In this document: positions 16,920 through 25,460 of the stretch, in pieces
Position numbering within the stretch: position 1 is the first letter of the stretch
How the letters are laid out: the number at the start of each line of letters is the position of its first letter
Source: Hanstruepera flava
Lineage (GTDB): Bacteria > Bacteroidota > Bacteroidia > Flavobacteriales > Flavobacteriaceae
Assembly: GCF_023634025.1 (NCBI RefSeq)
Contig: NZ_JALJCW010000002.1
Location: 487,156-551,155 of the forward strand
DNA: 64,000 nucleotides
Direction of reading: 5' to 3'
Translations under genes and position numbers: made by a program
The notes under the pieces: generated by a model
Database searches by the model: none
Seen by the model: only the letters and a program-made list of their open reading frames with translations
What the model was told of the DNA's origin: nothing

Positions 16920-18752
16920 ATGAAGCAATTTGCATTTTATATTTTAGTGCTTTTTAATACTGTGGTTTGGTCACAGGAAAGATTAGATTCTTTACAGCTT
17001 CTGGATGAAGTTGTTTTAAAGGCGGATATTTATTTAAAAACTTTTTCCAATACGCAATCTGTTAGTGTGCTTAAGGATAGTGTTATGACCAGAAGTGCAT
17101 CGTCTCTAACTAATTTGCTTAATTACAATTCAGGGATTTATTTTAAAGAAAACGGATTGGGAATGGTGTCGTCACCATCCTTTCGAGGGACTACTGCTCA
17201 ACAAACTGCCGTTATATGGAATGGCATCAATATTAATTCTCAATTTAATGGGCAAACCGATTTCAATACGATTAATATTCGAAATTTTGATGACGTAAGT
17301 GTGCGCAGTGGTGGTGGCAGTGTACTTTATGGCAGTGGTGCTATTGGTGGTTCCATTCATTTAAATAATGAGTTAGAATTTAATTCGGGTTTTGAAAATA
17401 CCATTTATGCTAACTATGGTAGTTTTAACACATGGGATGTGGGATATACATCTCGTTTTTCAACTAATAAATTTAGTGTGGATATTGCTTTGAGTAGAAC
17501 ACAATCTGATAACGATTATGATTATGTTGATAGTGACAAAAAGAATTTAAATGGATCATTTTATAATCAAAGTCTGGCAGCCAATTTTGGATATAAAATC
17601 AATTCAAAAAATATACTAAAACTATATAGTTACGTATTTGATGGTGAACGCAATTTTTCATTAATATTTTCAACCGAAACACCTGCAAAGTATCAGGATC
17701 TAAACTCGAGAACTATGTTAGAGTGGTTAGGAAATTACGGTAGATTTACATCAACTTTAAAAGTAGCTTACTTAACTGAACAGTATAAGTATTTTCCCAA
17801 TATAGACAAGGATATTCATACGTTTGGTGAAGCAAAAACATTAATAGGCAAGTACAATTTAGATTATAAACTTTTTAAAAACGCTTCGCTACAAAGTGTT
17901 ATTGATGTGACACACACCATAGGTGAAGGCTCAAGTATTGGAAAAACCAATAGAACTATAACAGGGTTTAGTTTGTTGTTTAAACAACAATTAAAAAACT
18001 TCTTATATGAAGCTACTTTAAGACAAGAGATTACTAATAATTATGATAGTCCGTTGTTGTATAGTTTAGGTATTAAATATAAACTAAACAAACATTATTC
18101 AATATTAGTAAATGGTTCTAAAAACTTCAGAATACCTACCTACAATGATTTGTATTGGGAAGGCAGCGGAAACACCAATTTAATACCAGAAACGTCTTAT
18201 CAGGTGGAATTAGGTCAAGTGCTGTCGTTTAATAATTTCAGTTTAAAAGCAACCGGTTTTTATAACGATATTACAGATATGATTCGTTGGTTGCCAACAG
18301 GAAGTTTATGGCAACCTATAAATACAGACCATGTGGTAACATACGGATTGGAATCACAGCTTGACATTAATGTTAGTTTGCAGTCTCATAAATTATCATT
18401 TGGAGGCAATTACACCTATACAGTATCTGAAAATCAAGATACCAACAAACAACTTATTTATGTACCCAAACATAAAGGTTCTGCAATGTTTAATTACCAA
18501 TATAAACGTGCTTCACTTTACTATCAAGTGTTATTTGTAGGTGACGTTTTTACATTGTCAGATAATAATCCCAAATATATGCTTGATGCATACACAGTTT
18601 CTAATGTTGGTTTTGAGTATGCCTTAGGAAAAGAACAACAGTATGTTTTGGGAGCCCAAGCCAAGAATGTTTTTAACGAAGACTACCAAAGCGTAGCCAA
18701 TAGGTTTATGCCAGGTATTCATTATAATTTTTATTTAAACTTTAATTTTTAA
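16920..18752 (+). CDS. btuB: TonB-dependent vitamin B12 receptor
   Basis: The 610-residue outer-membrane protein has a signal peptide ending VVWSQ, a plug domain (about residues 30-150; LDEVVLKADIY as TonB box region, then SRSS-like SASSLTNLLNYNSGIYFKE, GTTAQQTAVIWNGININ and SGGGSVLYGSGAIGGSIHLN) and a 22-strand barrel ending in an aromatic residue (YLNFNF). It imports B12 across the outer membrane with energy from TonB. It lies directly behind the cobalamin riboswitch, which identifies the substrate. It lacks the N-terminal carboxypeptidase-like domain of SusC proteins, fitting BtuB. Confidence 0.92.
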   Translation: MKQFAFYILVLFNTVVWSQERLDSLQLLDEVVLKADIYLKTFSNTQSVSVLKDSVMTRSASSLTNLLNYNSGIYFKENGLGMVSSPSFRGTTAQQTAVIWNGININSQFNGQTDFNTINIRNFDDVSVRSGGGSVLYGSGAIGGSIHLNNELEFNSGFENTIYANYGSFNTWDVGYTSRFSTNKFSVDIALSRTQSDNDYDYVDSDKKNLNGSFYNQSLAANFGYKINSKNILKLYSYVFDGERNFSLIFSTETPAKYQDLNSRTMLEWLGNYGRFTSTLKVAYLTEQYKYFPNIDKDIHTFGEAKTLIGKYNLDYKLFKNASLQSVIDVTHTIGEGSSIGKTNRTITGFSLLFKQQLKNFLYEATLRQEITNNYDSPLLYSLGIKYKLNKHYSILVNGSKNFRIPTYNDLYWEGSGNTNLIPETSYQVELGQVLSFNNFSLKATGFYNDITDMIRWLPTGSLWQPINTDHVVTYGLESQLDINVSLQSHKLSFGGNYTYTVSENQDTNKQLIYVPKHKGSAMFNYQYKRASLYYQVLFVGDVFTLSDNNPKYMLDAYTVSNVGFEYALGKEQQYVLGAQAKNVFNEDYQSVANRFMPGIHYNFYLNFNF

Positions 18753-18755
18753 ACT

Positions 18756-19814
18756 ATGAAAAACCTATTTAAATTTTTAACCTTTAGCTTGTTATTGGCT
18801 TTAATAACGACCTCTTGTAGCAGTGATGATGATTCTGTTAATCCACCAGTGTCATTGGGAGATTATCAAAACGGTATTATTGTAAGTGCCGAAGGAGGTC
18901 CTGCATCAATATCATATATTTCTAACGACTTTTCAGTTACTGAGAATAACGTTTATGAAAATGTAAATGGTGAAGCTCCTGGTGTATATTTACAATCAGT
19001 AGGTTTCAATGGAAATTTGGGCTATATTATTTCCGATAATGTGAATACCATTAATATTGTTAATCGTTACACTTTTGAGAAAGAAGATGCCATAACAACG
19101 GGTTTGCAAACCCCAAGATATATCGGTTTTGCAAATGGTAAAGGTTATGTAAGTAATTGGGGCGATGGTGTTGATGATAGTGATGATTTTATTGCAGTGG
19201 TAGACTTATCAACAAACTCTGTAGAAACCACAATCCCAATAGGAGAAGGGCCAGAACGTGTTTTAGTTCATAATGGAAATGTTTATGTGTCTCATAAAGG
19301 CGGTTGGGGAAATAATAATATCATTTCTGTTATTGATGTTTCAACCAATGCCGTTGCGACAATAACCGTCGGTGATGTTCCAGATGAGTTATTCATTAAT
19401 AACGCTGGAGAACTTGTTGTTTTAAGTGAAGGTAAGGCAGCCTGGACTGGAGATGAAACAGTTGCTTCAATTTCAAAAATTGATTTATCTACAAATACAG
19501 TTTCAGAATCCTTAACTTTTGCGAATGGTGCACACCCAAGTCAAATGGCTTTCGATAACGGAACTATTTATTACGTGTTAAACAACGAAGTTTATGAAAT
19601 GCCTGAAACAGTGAATGATTTACCAACTTCCTCAATAATAAATTTAGGTTCGATTAATACTTATGGTTTGGCTGTAAATAATGGTAATGTCTATGTTACG
19701 GATGCTAAAGACTTTGCATCACAGGGGGATTTGTTGATTTACGATATCAATACTGGTGAATTAACGAATACTTTTGAGGTAGGTATAAATGCTTCAAAAG
19801 TATATTTTAATTAA
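18756..19814 (+). CDS. BtuG-like beta-propeller surface lipoprotein for B12 capture
   Basis: The 352-residue lipoprotein has a lipobox ending TTSC (Cys21) and an acid-rich SSDDDSVNP tail behind it, which in Bacteroidota favours surface exposure. The body is a YncE/DUF5074-type seven-bladed propeller with repeats such as NIVNRYTFEKEDAITTGLQ, VVDLSTNSVETTIPIGEGPE, VIDVSTNAVATITVGDVPDE and KIDLSTNTVSESLTFANGAH. Bacteroides BtuG is a propeller lipoprotein that binds B12 very tightly and docks on BtuB. Here the gene starts four bases after btuB, the same arrangement. Function by homology and context; binding is not shown by sequence. Confidence 0.78.
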   Translation: MKNLFKFLTFSLLLALITTSCSSDDDSVNPPVSLGDYQNGIIVSAEGGPASISYISNDFSVTENNVYENVNGEAPGVYLQSVGFNGNLGYIISDNVNTINIVNRYTFEKEDAITTGLQTPRYIGFANGKGYVSNWGDGVDDSDDFIAVVDLSTNSVETTIPIGEGPERVLVHNGNVYVSHKGGWGNNNIISVIDVSTNAVATITVGDVPDELFINNAGELVVLSEGKAAWTGDETVASISKIDLSTNTVSESLTFANGAHPSQMAFDNGTIYYVLNNEVYEMPETVNDLPTSSIINLGSINTYGLAVNNGNVYVTDAKDFASQGDLLIYDINTGELTNTFEVGINASKVYFN

Positions 19815-19837
19815 ATGTATTTTTAAAAAAATAATTG

Positions 19838-19868
19838 AAAAGCTGCTCAATTTTGAGCGGCTTTTTAT
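19838..19868 (+). terminator. Terminator between the btuB operon and the DUF71 gene
   Basis: Stem 19838-19850 with 19853-19865 (one internal T-G), ending in a T run; also usable from the minus strand because the 5' arm begins with A residues. Confidence 0.8.
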
Positions 19869-20560
19869 TTTGGAATTAAATCACAAAACCAAAAACCAGA
19901 TGTTTCTGAAGAAGTATTGGGTTTAGCGTATTCTCGATAAGTCTTTTTTCCAATTTTAAAAGCTATAGGATTGCTAAATATAGGTCCATCATAGCAAAAG
20001 GTGTGAAATTCTCCATTCTCTCCACAAGGATCTACAGTTTTAGGAAGAGAATCAATAAGTGATTGCGTTAAGGTTTTACCAACAAAATCTTCGGAAAAAT
20101 AATTAGCATCTGCGCTAACAATAACAGCTTTAAATCCTAAATCAAAAAAATCTTGAATTAACTGTTTGGTGTTTTTGTTCCAAAGCGGAAAAATAGCTTC
20201 TACATGCTCTTTTGCGAGTTGTTGTTCGCGATAGGCTCTTAAGTCTTCGAGAAAAATATCACCAAATGCTGCATGCGTAAAACCACAATTGTTGAGTTTT
20301 TTTACTTCGGCCTGCATAATACAATTATAATCCTGTATACTTACCTGTTCGGGGAGCTTGATTTGATGTGCTGGAATTTTAATTGATGTTACTTGTTTTT
20401 CTAACAACGACAAAGGTAATCCGTGCATAGAAACCCTATTGTTTGAACCGTTAATGGTGGTAATTAATCGTTCTACCTTATAATGTCTGTTTTTCAACAA
20501 ATAATAAAGAGCCAAAGCAGAATCTTTACCTGTACTCCAATTAAAATAAGTTTTATGCAT
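19865..20560 (-). CDS. DUF71/COG2102 PP-loop ATPase, B12-salvage subgroup
   Basis: The 231-residue protein has an N-terminal PP-loop WSTGKDSALALYYLL (about residues 8-22) and the C-terminal DUF71 block DPCGENGEFHTFCYDGP. The family includes Dph6, the diphthine-ammonia ligase of archaea and eukaryotes. Bacteria have no diphthamide, and comparative genomics (de Crecy-Lagard and colleagues, 2012) assigned the bacterial members that cluster with B12 transporters to a role in B12 salvage. Its place here, convergent with the btuB operon, fits that subgroup. The reaction would be an ATP-dependent amidation or similar; it has not been shown by this sequence. Confidence 0.82.
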   Translation of the reverse strand: MHKTYFNWSTGKDSALALYYLLKNRHYKVERLITTINGSNNRVSMHGLPLSLLEKQVTSIKIPAHQIKLPEQVSIQDYNCIMQAEVKKLNNCGFTHAAFGDIFLEDLRAYREQQLAKEHVEAIFPLWNKNTKQLIQDFFDLGFKAVIVSADANYFSEDFVGKTLTQSLIDSLPKTVDPCGENGEFHTFCYDGPIFSNPIAFKIGKKTYREYAKPNTSSETSGFWFCDLIPK

Positions 20561-20601
20561 ACATTTTGGAGATTTTGCATTAAATAATGAAAGAAAACAT
20601 A

Positions 20602-22017
20602 TTACTTATACATTCCTGTATTAGGTGGATTAAATGTTTCTTTACCTCCTAAGATATTTAAGGGTTCGAAACTTTGATTTGATAGTCTTGTATTATCAGA
20701 AATATGCTGTAGTGCAACAGATAATAGTAATTCATTTTCATTACCTAAAACTCCCATATTACTATAGTTTTCAGACACTAAAATATCTGGTGTCAATCCG
20801 TTTGAGTAATCTGTATTACCTACTGAATTCAAAGATTTTAAAACCAGTGGTTGCATGGCGTATAAATGTGAAGGGTTAGCTCCAGAACGTCTAAAATTTG
20901 GTGAATCATAAAGTGTAACAGATGCTTGAAACTTTCCAGCTGTACTCGTGCCAATATGAACTACATCTATGTAGGGGTCTAAACTGTTTATAACAAGCTC
21001 ACTGGCAGAAGCCGATCGTTTTGTGGCCAAAACATAAACCTTATCTAAATTTAAAATGTTTAAGGGTGTCCCGTTATCATTATTTGTAAACCTATTTGTT
21101 ACTGATTCAGATGAAAGGGTGGCTTGAATATCGCTATTCCATTGTTCGGTACTAAAAACTTCTCCTGTTCGTCCTGCAATCATACTCGATAACAAGATAG
21201 CCGTATTTACAGATCCACCTGGATTATAACGTAAATCCAACACGACGTTCTGCACATTGTTAGACCGAAAATTTCCAAAAACAGCATTAAGTTGCGAATC
21301 GAAATTTTGTGTAAAACCATTATACATTAAATATCCAACCTTGGTTCCATTAATCTCAAAGATTTCAGTTTTAAAAATGGGGTTTTCAGTGTAATTCGAC
21401 TTACTTAAACTAATGCTTTGCCCATTGGGTGTAATAATATCGTCGTCGGGTTCAGGCGTTCCATTGTCATCGTAAGTAGCTAAATTAATGGTGTAGTTAT
21501 TTTGCCTTAATAAATCGGAATAGTTGCTTTGGTTTAAAGGCATGCCATTAACGGCATAAAAAATATGACCGCGTTGTACACCTTGACTTTCTGCGTGGGT
21601 TCCTGGCATAACATAACCTACAAAACCAAATATAGAATTTGGATTGTTTGGATACTCTACTAAACCAAAGTCCATTCCATTTGTAGCTGAATTACCTTGA
21701 AAAAATTGCTCTAGAGCAATATAATTATTGGTTATCCAACTAAACTTGTCAACTGTTTCTGGCATGTACAATAAACTGCTAAACATGTTTTCAGGTGAGT
21801 TGAAACCTGTTATAAACTCTTCATATCCTCCCGTTGAAAATCGATCATTAGCTAAATCGGGTACATTATCTTTATACAGATAGTAAGTGTTTAACCCTCT
21901 GTACACAAAATCGTTTAAATCTCTTACACTGGCAGGATTGTCGTCTAAATCTTCAAAACAACCAGTGAATAATAGGCAAAAAGTAATAGTAGCAGTGACT
22001 AATAGAAGTTTTTTCAT
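20602..22017 (-). CDS. S41 family C-terminal processing peptidase, lipoprotein
   Basis: The 471-residue lipoprotein (lipobox LFTGC, Cys20) has an N-terminal helical part, a PDZ-like domain (about residues 110-180, GFVGYVMPGTHAESQGVQRG) and an S41 catalytic domain. The motif RSASASE contains the likely nucleophile Ser337 and GTSTAGKFQAS the likely Lys362; their 25-residue spacing equals that of the Ser-Lys dyad of E. coli Tsp. LDLRYNPGGSVNTA is the family core. It would act at the outer or inner membrane surface in the periplasm. It stands alone, divergent from the sigma factor operon. Confidence 0.87.
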   Translation of the reverse strand: MKKLLLVTATITFCLLFTGCFEDLDDNPASVRDLNDFVYRGLNTYYLYKDNVPDLANDRFSTGGYEEFITGFNSPENMFSSLLYMPETVDKFSWITNNYIALEQFFQGNSATNGMDFGLVEYPNNPNSIFGFVGYVMPGTHAESQGVQRGHIFYAVNGMPLNQSNYSDLLRQNNYTINLATYDDNGTPEPDDDIITPNGQSISLSKSNYTENPIFKTEIFEINGTKVGYLMYNGFTQNFDSQLNAVFGNFRSNNVQNVVLDLRYNPGGSVNTAILLSSMIAGRTGEVFSTEQWNSDIQATLSSESVTNRFTNNDNGTPLNILNLDKVYVLATKRSASASELVINSLDPYIDVVHIGTSTAGKFQASVTLYDSPNFRRSGANPSHLYAMQPLVLKSLNSVGNTDYSNGLTPDILVSENYSNMGVLGNENELLLSVALQHISDNTRLSNQSFEPLNILGGKETFNPPNTGMYK

Positions 22018-22133
22018 AGCAATAAAATGGTCTTTTTCAGTTTAAAAGTACTTACTTTATACAAGAATAAAAATTTTTTGTAACAAAATTAATAGTCGGT
22101 CGTCGTAATAGTAAATAAGCCAAAAAGCTTAAA

Positions 22134-22661
22134 ATGACCCAACCACAAATAATGACACAAACGGAGTTTTTACATATTGTAATGCCATTTAAAGATAAAG
22201 TGTTTCGTTTGGCAAAACGATTACTGGTATCTCGTGAAGAAGCAGAAGATGCTACCCAAGAAGTGTTGTTGAAACTGTGGAATAATAAAACAAAAATGAG
22301 TGAGTATAAAAACGTAGAAGCGTTTTCAATGACCATGACTAAGAATTTTTGTTTAGATAAATTAAAGTCAAAGCAAGCTCAAAACTTAAAGATTGTACAT
22401 AGCAATTATCAAGACCATAATGTTTCAGTACAAAAACAAGTTGAGTTGAATGACAGTTTAGATTGGGTAGGACGTATTATTGAAGATTTACCAGAACAGC
22501 AGAAAATGGTTATTCAATTACGAGATATAGAACAGTACGATTACGACGAAATAGCAAAAATGCTTGATATGAATCCTACGGCAATACGCGTAGCATTGTC
22601 TAGAGCACGAAAAACAATAAGAGAAAAATTAACTAATACACATAGTTATGGTATTAAATAA
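22134..22661 (+). CDS. ECF-type RNA polymerase sigma factor
   Basis: The 175-residue protein has sigma region 2 (KDKVFRLAKRLLVSREEAED, then ATQEVLLKLW) and region 4 (QLRDIEQYDYDEIAKMLDMN, then PTAIRVALSRARKTIRE) and lacks region 3, so it is an ECF factor. A second in-frame ATG at 22152 is an equally good start. It overlaps the next gene by 14 bases, and that gene encodes a single-span membrane protein, the usual layout of a sigma/anti-sigma pair. The rest of the operon encodes DUF4252 proteins, presumably its targets. Confidence 0.9.
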   Translation: MTQPQIMTQTEFLHIVMPFKDKVFRLAKRLLVSREEAEDATQEVLLKLWNNKTKMSEYKNVEAFSMTMTKNFCLDKLKSKQAQNLKIVHSNYQDHNVSVQKQVELNDSLDWVGRIIEDLPEQQKMVIQLRDIEQYDYDEIAKMLDMNPTAIRVALSRARKTIREKLTNTHSYGIK

Positions 22662-23112
22662 TATAGAAAAGTTACTAGAAAAGTACGAAAACGGAGAAAC
22701 CACATTACAAGAAGAGCAACAGTTAAAAAGCTATTTTTCTCAAGAAACTGTAGCGCCACATTTGGAAGTGTATAAACCCATTTTCGCCTATTTTTTGGTA
22801 AATGAAAAAGAGCAGTTTACAAAAGACGTTCCATTAAAAACTAAGAGAACATTTAATTACACGTGGATTTCTGTCGCTGCTGTCGCTGTCTTATTTTTCG
22901 GCTTCTATTTTGGATCGCCTTTTTCACAAGAGCCGTCTAAAGAAGAGCAACAAATGGCTTTTAACCAATTTAAAGAAGCCATGCAAATGGTGTCGAGTAA
23001 CTTAAATAAAGGTACATCAAGCATCGGTTACCTTGAAAGTATAGGGAAAGGCACTGAATCTGTGAATTATTTAGATGAGCTAAATAATCCAATTCAACGA
23101 ATTTTCAAATAA
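22648..23112 (+). CDS. Single-span membrane protein, presumed anti-sigma factor
   Basis: The 154-residue product has a cytoplasmic N-terminal part (LLEKYENGETTLQEEQQLKS, a motif common in Bacteroidota anti-sigma proteins) one transmembrane helix (about residues 72-90) and a periplasmic tail. The 14-base overlap with the sigma gene indicates translational coupling. There is no canonical zinc-binding anti-sigma motif (HxxxCxxC), so the anti-sigma role is inferred from position and shape. Confidence 0.65.
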   Translation: MVLNNIEKLLEKYENGETTLQEEQQLKSYFSQETVAPHLEVYKPIFAYFLVNEKEQFTKDVPLKTKRTFNYTWISVAAVAVLFFGFYFGSPFSQEPSKEEQQMAFNQFKEAMQMVSSNLNKGTSSIGYLESIGKGTESVNYLDELNNPIQRIFK

Positions 23113-23123
23113 CAATTAAAAAA

Positions 23124-23972
23124 ATGAAAACTAAAAATACTACCACAGCACATACTGCAAAAAAATATGCAGTTACCTTGTTAATGGCAATTTTACTATT
23201 ACCATTGACCTCTATGGCACAAAATATTTTTGCTAAATATGATGGCAATCCAGATGTAACTTATGTGGACATCAAGCCAAAAATGTTTCAGATTTTAGCT
23301 AAAATGGACATTAATACAAATGACCCCGAAACACAAGATTATTTAGAAATGGTCAACAGTATTGCCAGTTTAAAAGTTCTTGTTACTGGAGAAAGCAGCA
23401 TTTCAGCAGATATGAGTACTTGGGTTGATTCGAAATCTAAAAATTTAGATGAGTTGATGGAGGTTAGAGATGATGGAACCCTAGTTAAATTCTATGTTAA
23501 AGAAGGAAAAGATGCAGACCATGTTGAGGAGGTTTTAATTTTTGTTAATGGAATAGGCAGTCATATTAATGATTCTAATGCTAAAACAAAAGGTGACCAA
23601 AGAAATATTGAAACCGTTTTGGTTTCCCTAACAGGAAATATAGATATAACAAAAATTAATTTTGATTTAATTGGAGACCAAGTTCAACTAAAAGAATCTT
23701 CGGCTACTATATTGACTGAAGACAGTATGGTATTTAAAGATTTAAAAGTATACCCTAACCCATCACAAGATTTGGTAACTATAGATTTGCCATCAGAAAT
23801 GGCCAATAGTGCCAATGTAACAGTATTGGATTCTCAAGGAAAACAATTGCAAACGCAAGACATAAATGCAAGCAAGAACACCTTAAATGTATCTGACTGG
23901 CAAGCAGGTGTATATTTAATACAAATTGAATATGGTGATTCCCGCATTGTAAAACGCTTTGTAAAAAAATAG
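23124..23972 (+). CDS. DUF4252 protein carrying a T9SS type A sorting domain
   Basis: The 282-residue protein has a signal peptide ending LTSMAQ, a DUF4252 domain (about residues 34-190; IFAKYDGNPDVTYVDIKPKM, then KFYVKEGKDADHVEEVLIFV) and, unusually, a T9SS sorting domain (about 205-282; KVYPNPSQDLVTIDLPSEMA, ending IVKRFVKK). DUF4252 function is unknown. The next gene encodes a close paralogue without the sorting domain, so this copy seems to have gained a secretion address. It lies 11 bases behind the anti-sigma gene. Confidence 0.85.
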   Translation: MKTKNTTTAHTAKKYAVTLLMAILLLPLTSMAQNIFAKYDGNPDVTYVDIKPKMFQILAKMDINTNDPETQDYLEMVNSIASLKVLVTGESSISADMSTWVDSKSKNLDELMEVRDDGTLVKFYVKEGKDADHVEEVLIFVNGIGSHINDSNAKTKGDQRNIETVLVSLTGNIDITKINFDLIGDQVQLKESSATILTEDSMVFKDLKVYPNPSQDLVTIDLPSEMANSANVTVLDSQGKQLQTQDINASKNTLNVSDWQAGVYLIQIEYGDSRIVKRFVKK

Positions 23973-24030
23973 ATTAAAATCAATTATATATTAAAGACTC
24001 CAGAAGTATAATTTTTTAAATAAAAAAACA

Positions 24031-24627
24031 ATGAAAACTATAATAAATAATAAATCAAACTCAATGAAAAAGAATGTAATTTTAATTGTAATGGCATTAT
24101 TAATGATGCCCTTAACATCCATGGCGCAGGATATTTTTGCTAAATATGCCGACAATCCAGAAGTAACTTATATTTCAATTAAGCCAAAAATGTTTCAAAT
24201 GTTAGCAAAGATGGATATTGACACAGATGACCCTGAAGCACAGGAATACATTAAAATGGTAAATAGTATTACCAGTTTTAAAGTAATTACTACAGGAAGT
24301 AAATCTATTTCAACAGATGTTGCTAATTGGGTGAACAAACGTAAAGGTGGTTTAGAAGAACTAATGGTAGTAAAAGACGATGGTGTTAATATGACGTTCT
24401 ATGTTAAAGAAGGTCGTGATTCAGATCATGTTAGCGAATTTTTAATGTTTGTCGATGGTTTAGGAGCCATTACCAAAGAAGCAGATATTGAAATGAATGG
24501 AAAAAAACGTGAATTTGAAACCGTAGTCGTATCTTTAACAGGAGATATAGATTTAAATCAGATTTCAAAGCTGACCCAAAAAATGAACATTGAAGGCGGT
24601 GAGCACTTGGACAAAAAGAAACAGTAA
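24031..24627 (+). CDS. DUF4252 protein, periplasmic paralogue
   Basis: The 198-residue protein has a signal peptide ending LTSMAQ and a DUF4252 domain (IFAKYADNPEVTYISIKPKM, then TFYVKEGRDSDHVSEFLMFV) strongly like the preceding gene's product. An internal ATG at 24064 is a second possible start; the longer form is kept because the paralogue also has a long leader. It lacks the T9SS tail and ends in a charged GEHLDKKKQ. Tandem duplication within the sigma operon is the simplest origin. Confidence 0.85.
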   Translation: MKTIINNKSNSMKKNVILIVMALLMMPLTSMAQDIFAKYADNPEVTYISIKPKMFQMLAKMDIDTDDPEAQEYIKMVNSITSFKVITTGSKSISTDVANWVNKRKGGLEELMVVKDDGVNMTFYVKEGRDSDHVSEFLMFVDGLGAITKEADIEMNGKKREFETVVVSLTGDIDLNQISKLTQKMNIEGGEHLDKKKQ

Positions 24628-24648
24628 TTTGAATTGCTATTAGATATT

Positions 24649-25191
24649 ATGAAAACATCAATCAAAACAATTTTTTACGGTTTACTAGCAAGTATCTTGC
24701 TAGTAAGCTGTAATAATGGGCCAACATTGCAAACCTATTTTGTAGATAATCAAGAAGCGCCGAATTTCATTTCGGCAGACTTGCCAACATCTGTTGTAAA
24801 GCTAGATGAAGCTAGTTTGTCTGAAGATCAGAAAGAGGCTTACAGTTCATTAAAGAAACTAAATTTCTTGGGCTATAAAATGAGCGAAACCAATTCAGAT
24901 ACCTATAAAGCAGAACTAGAAAAAGTAAAGCTAATTTTGCAAGACAAAAAGTATATAGAGCTTATGGAATTTAGAGATCAAGCCATGAAGTTTGAAATAA
25001 AGTACATTGGTGATGACGATTCCGCCGATGAGGTCGTAATTTTTGCCAATTCCCCAGACATGGGTTTCGGGATTATACGTGTGTTAGGTGACGACATGCG
25101 TCCAGAAAAAATAGCAACACTGACCAATGCTGTTCAAAGTGCAGATTTTGATAAATCGCAATTAGACGGTATTACAGATTTTTTTAAGTAA
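24649..25191 (+). CDS. DUF4252 lipoprotein
   Basis: From the ATG at 24649 (a TTG codon at 24634 is less likely) this is a 180-residue lipoprotein, lipobox LLVSC, with a more diverged DUF4252 domain (ALL KFEIKYIGDDDSADEVVIFA-type segment). It is the third DUF4252 gene of the run and the last gene of the sigma operon, which closes at the terminator at 25210-25239. Its lipid anchor would hold it in the outer or inner membrane while the two others are soluble or secreted. Confidence 0.8.
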   Translation: MKTSIKTIFYGLLASILLVSCNNGPTLQTYFVDNQEAPNFISADLPTSVVKLDEASLSEDQKEAYSSLKKLNFLGYKMSETNSDTYKAELEKVKLILQDKKYIELMEFRDQAMKFEIKYIGDDDSADEVVIFANSPDMGFGIIRVLGDDMRPEKIATLTNAVQSADFDKSQLDGITDFFK

Positions 25192-25209
25192 TATCTATTA
25201 TATATAAAT

Positions 25210-25239
25210 AAAAAAGGGATCAATTTGATCCCTTTTTTT
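25210..25239 (+). terminator. Terminator of the sigma/DUF4252 operon
   Basis: Stem 25211-25223 with 25225-25237 (GGGATCAA core), tight loop, ending in seven T; the A run on the 5' side makes it bidirectional for the gene at 25238. Confidence 0.85.
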
Positions 25240-25453
25240 ATATCTCGTTTTGATTAGAATTATCCAATTCACCAGTTTGCTCATCTGGTGCTTTTTTACT
25301 CTTAATAATTAAAATGTTGGCAATAATTATTAAAAAGCCAACAATCAGCAAGCCAATAACGGCATAGTTATCCAAAATGCCAATTATACCACAAGCTGAA
25401 AAGCCTAAAGCAACTACAGCAGAAAGAATTAAAGATTGTTTATCGGTAAGCAT
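25238..25453 (-). CDS. Small two-helix membrane protein
   Basis: The 71-residue product has two hydrophobic helices (about residues 8-27 and 31-50) and a polar acidic tail (DEQTGELDNSNQNE). No family is recognised. It lies eight bases downstream of purB in the same direction, so it is probably co-transcribed. Confidence 0.5.
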   Translation of the reverse strand: MLTDKQSLILSAVVALGFSACGIIGILDNYAVIGLLIVGFLIIIANILIIKSKKAPDEQTGELDNSNQNEI

Positions 25454-25460
25454 AACAACA

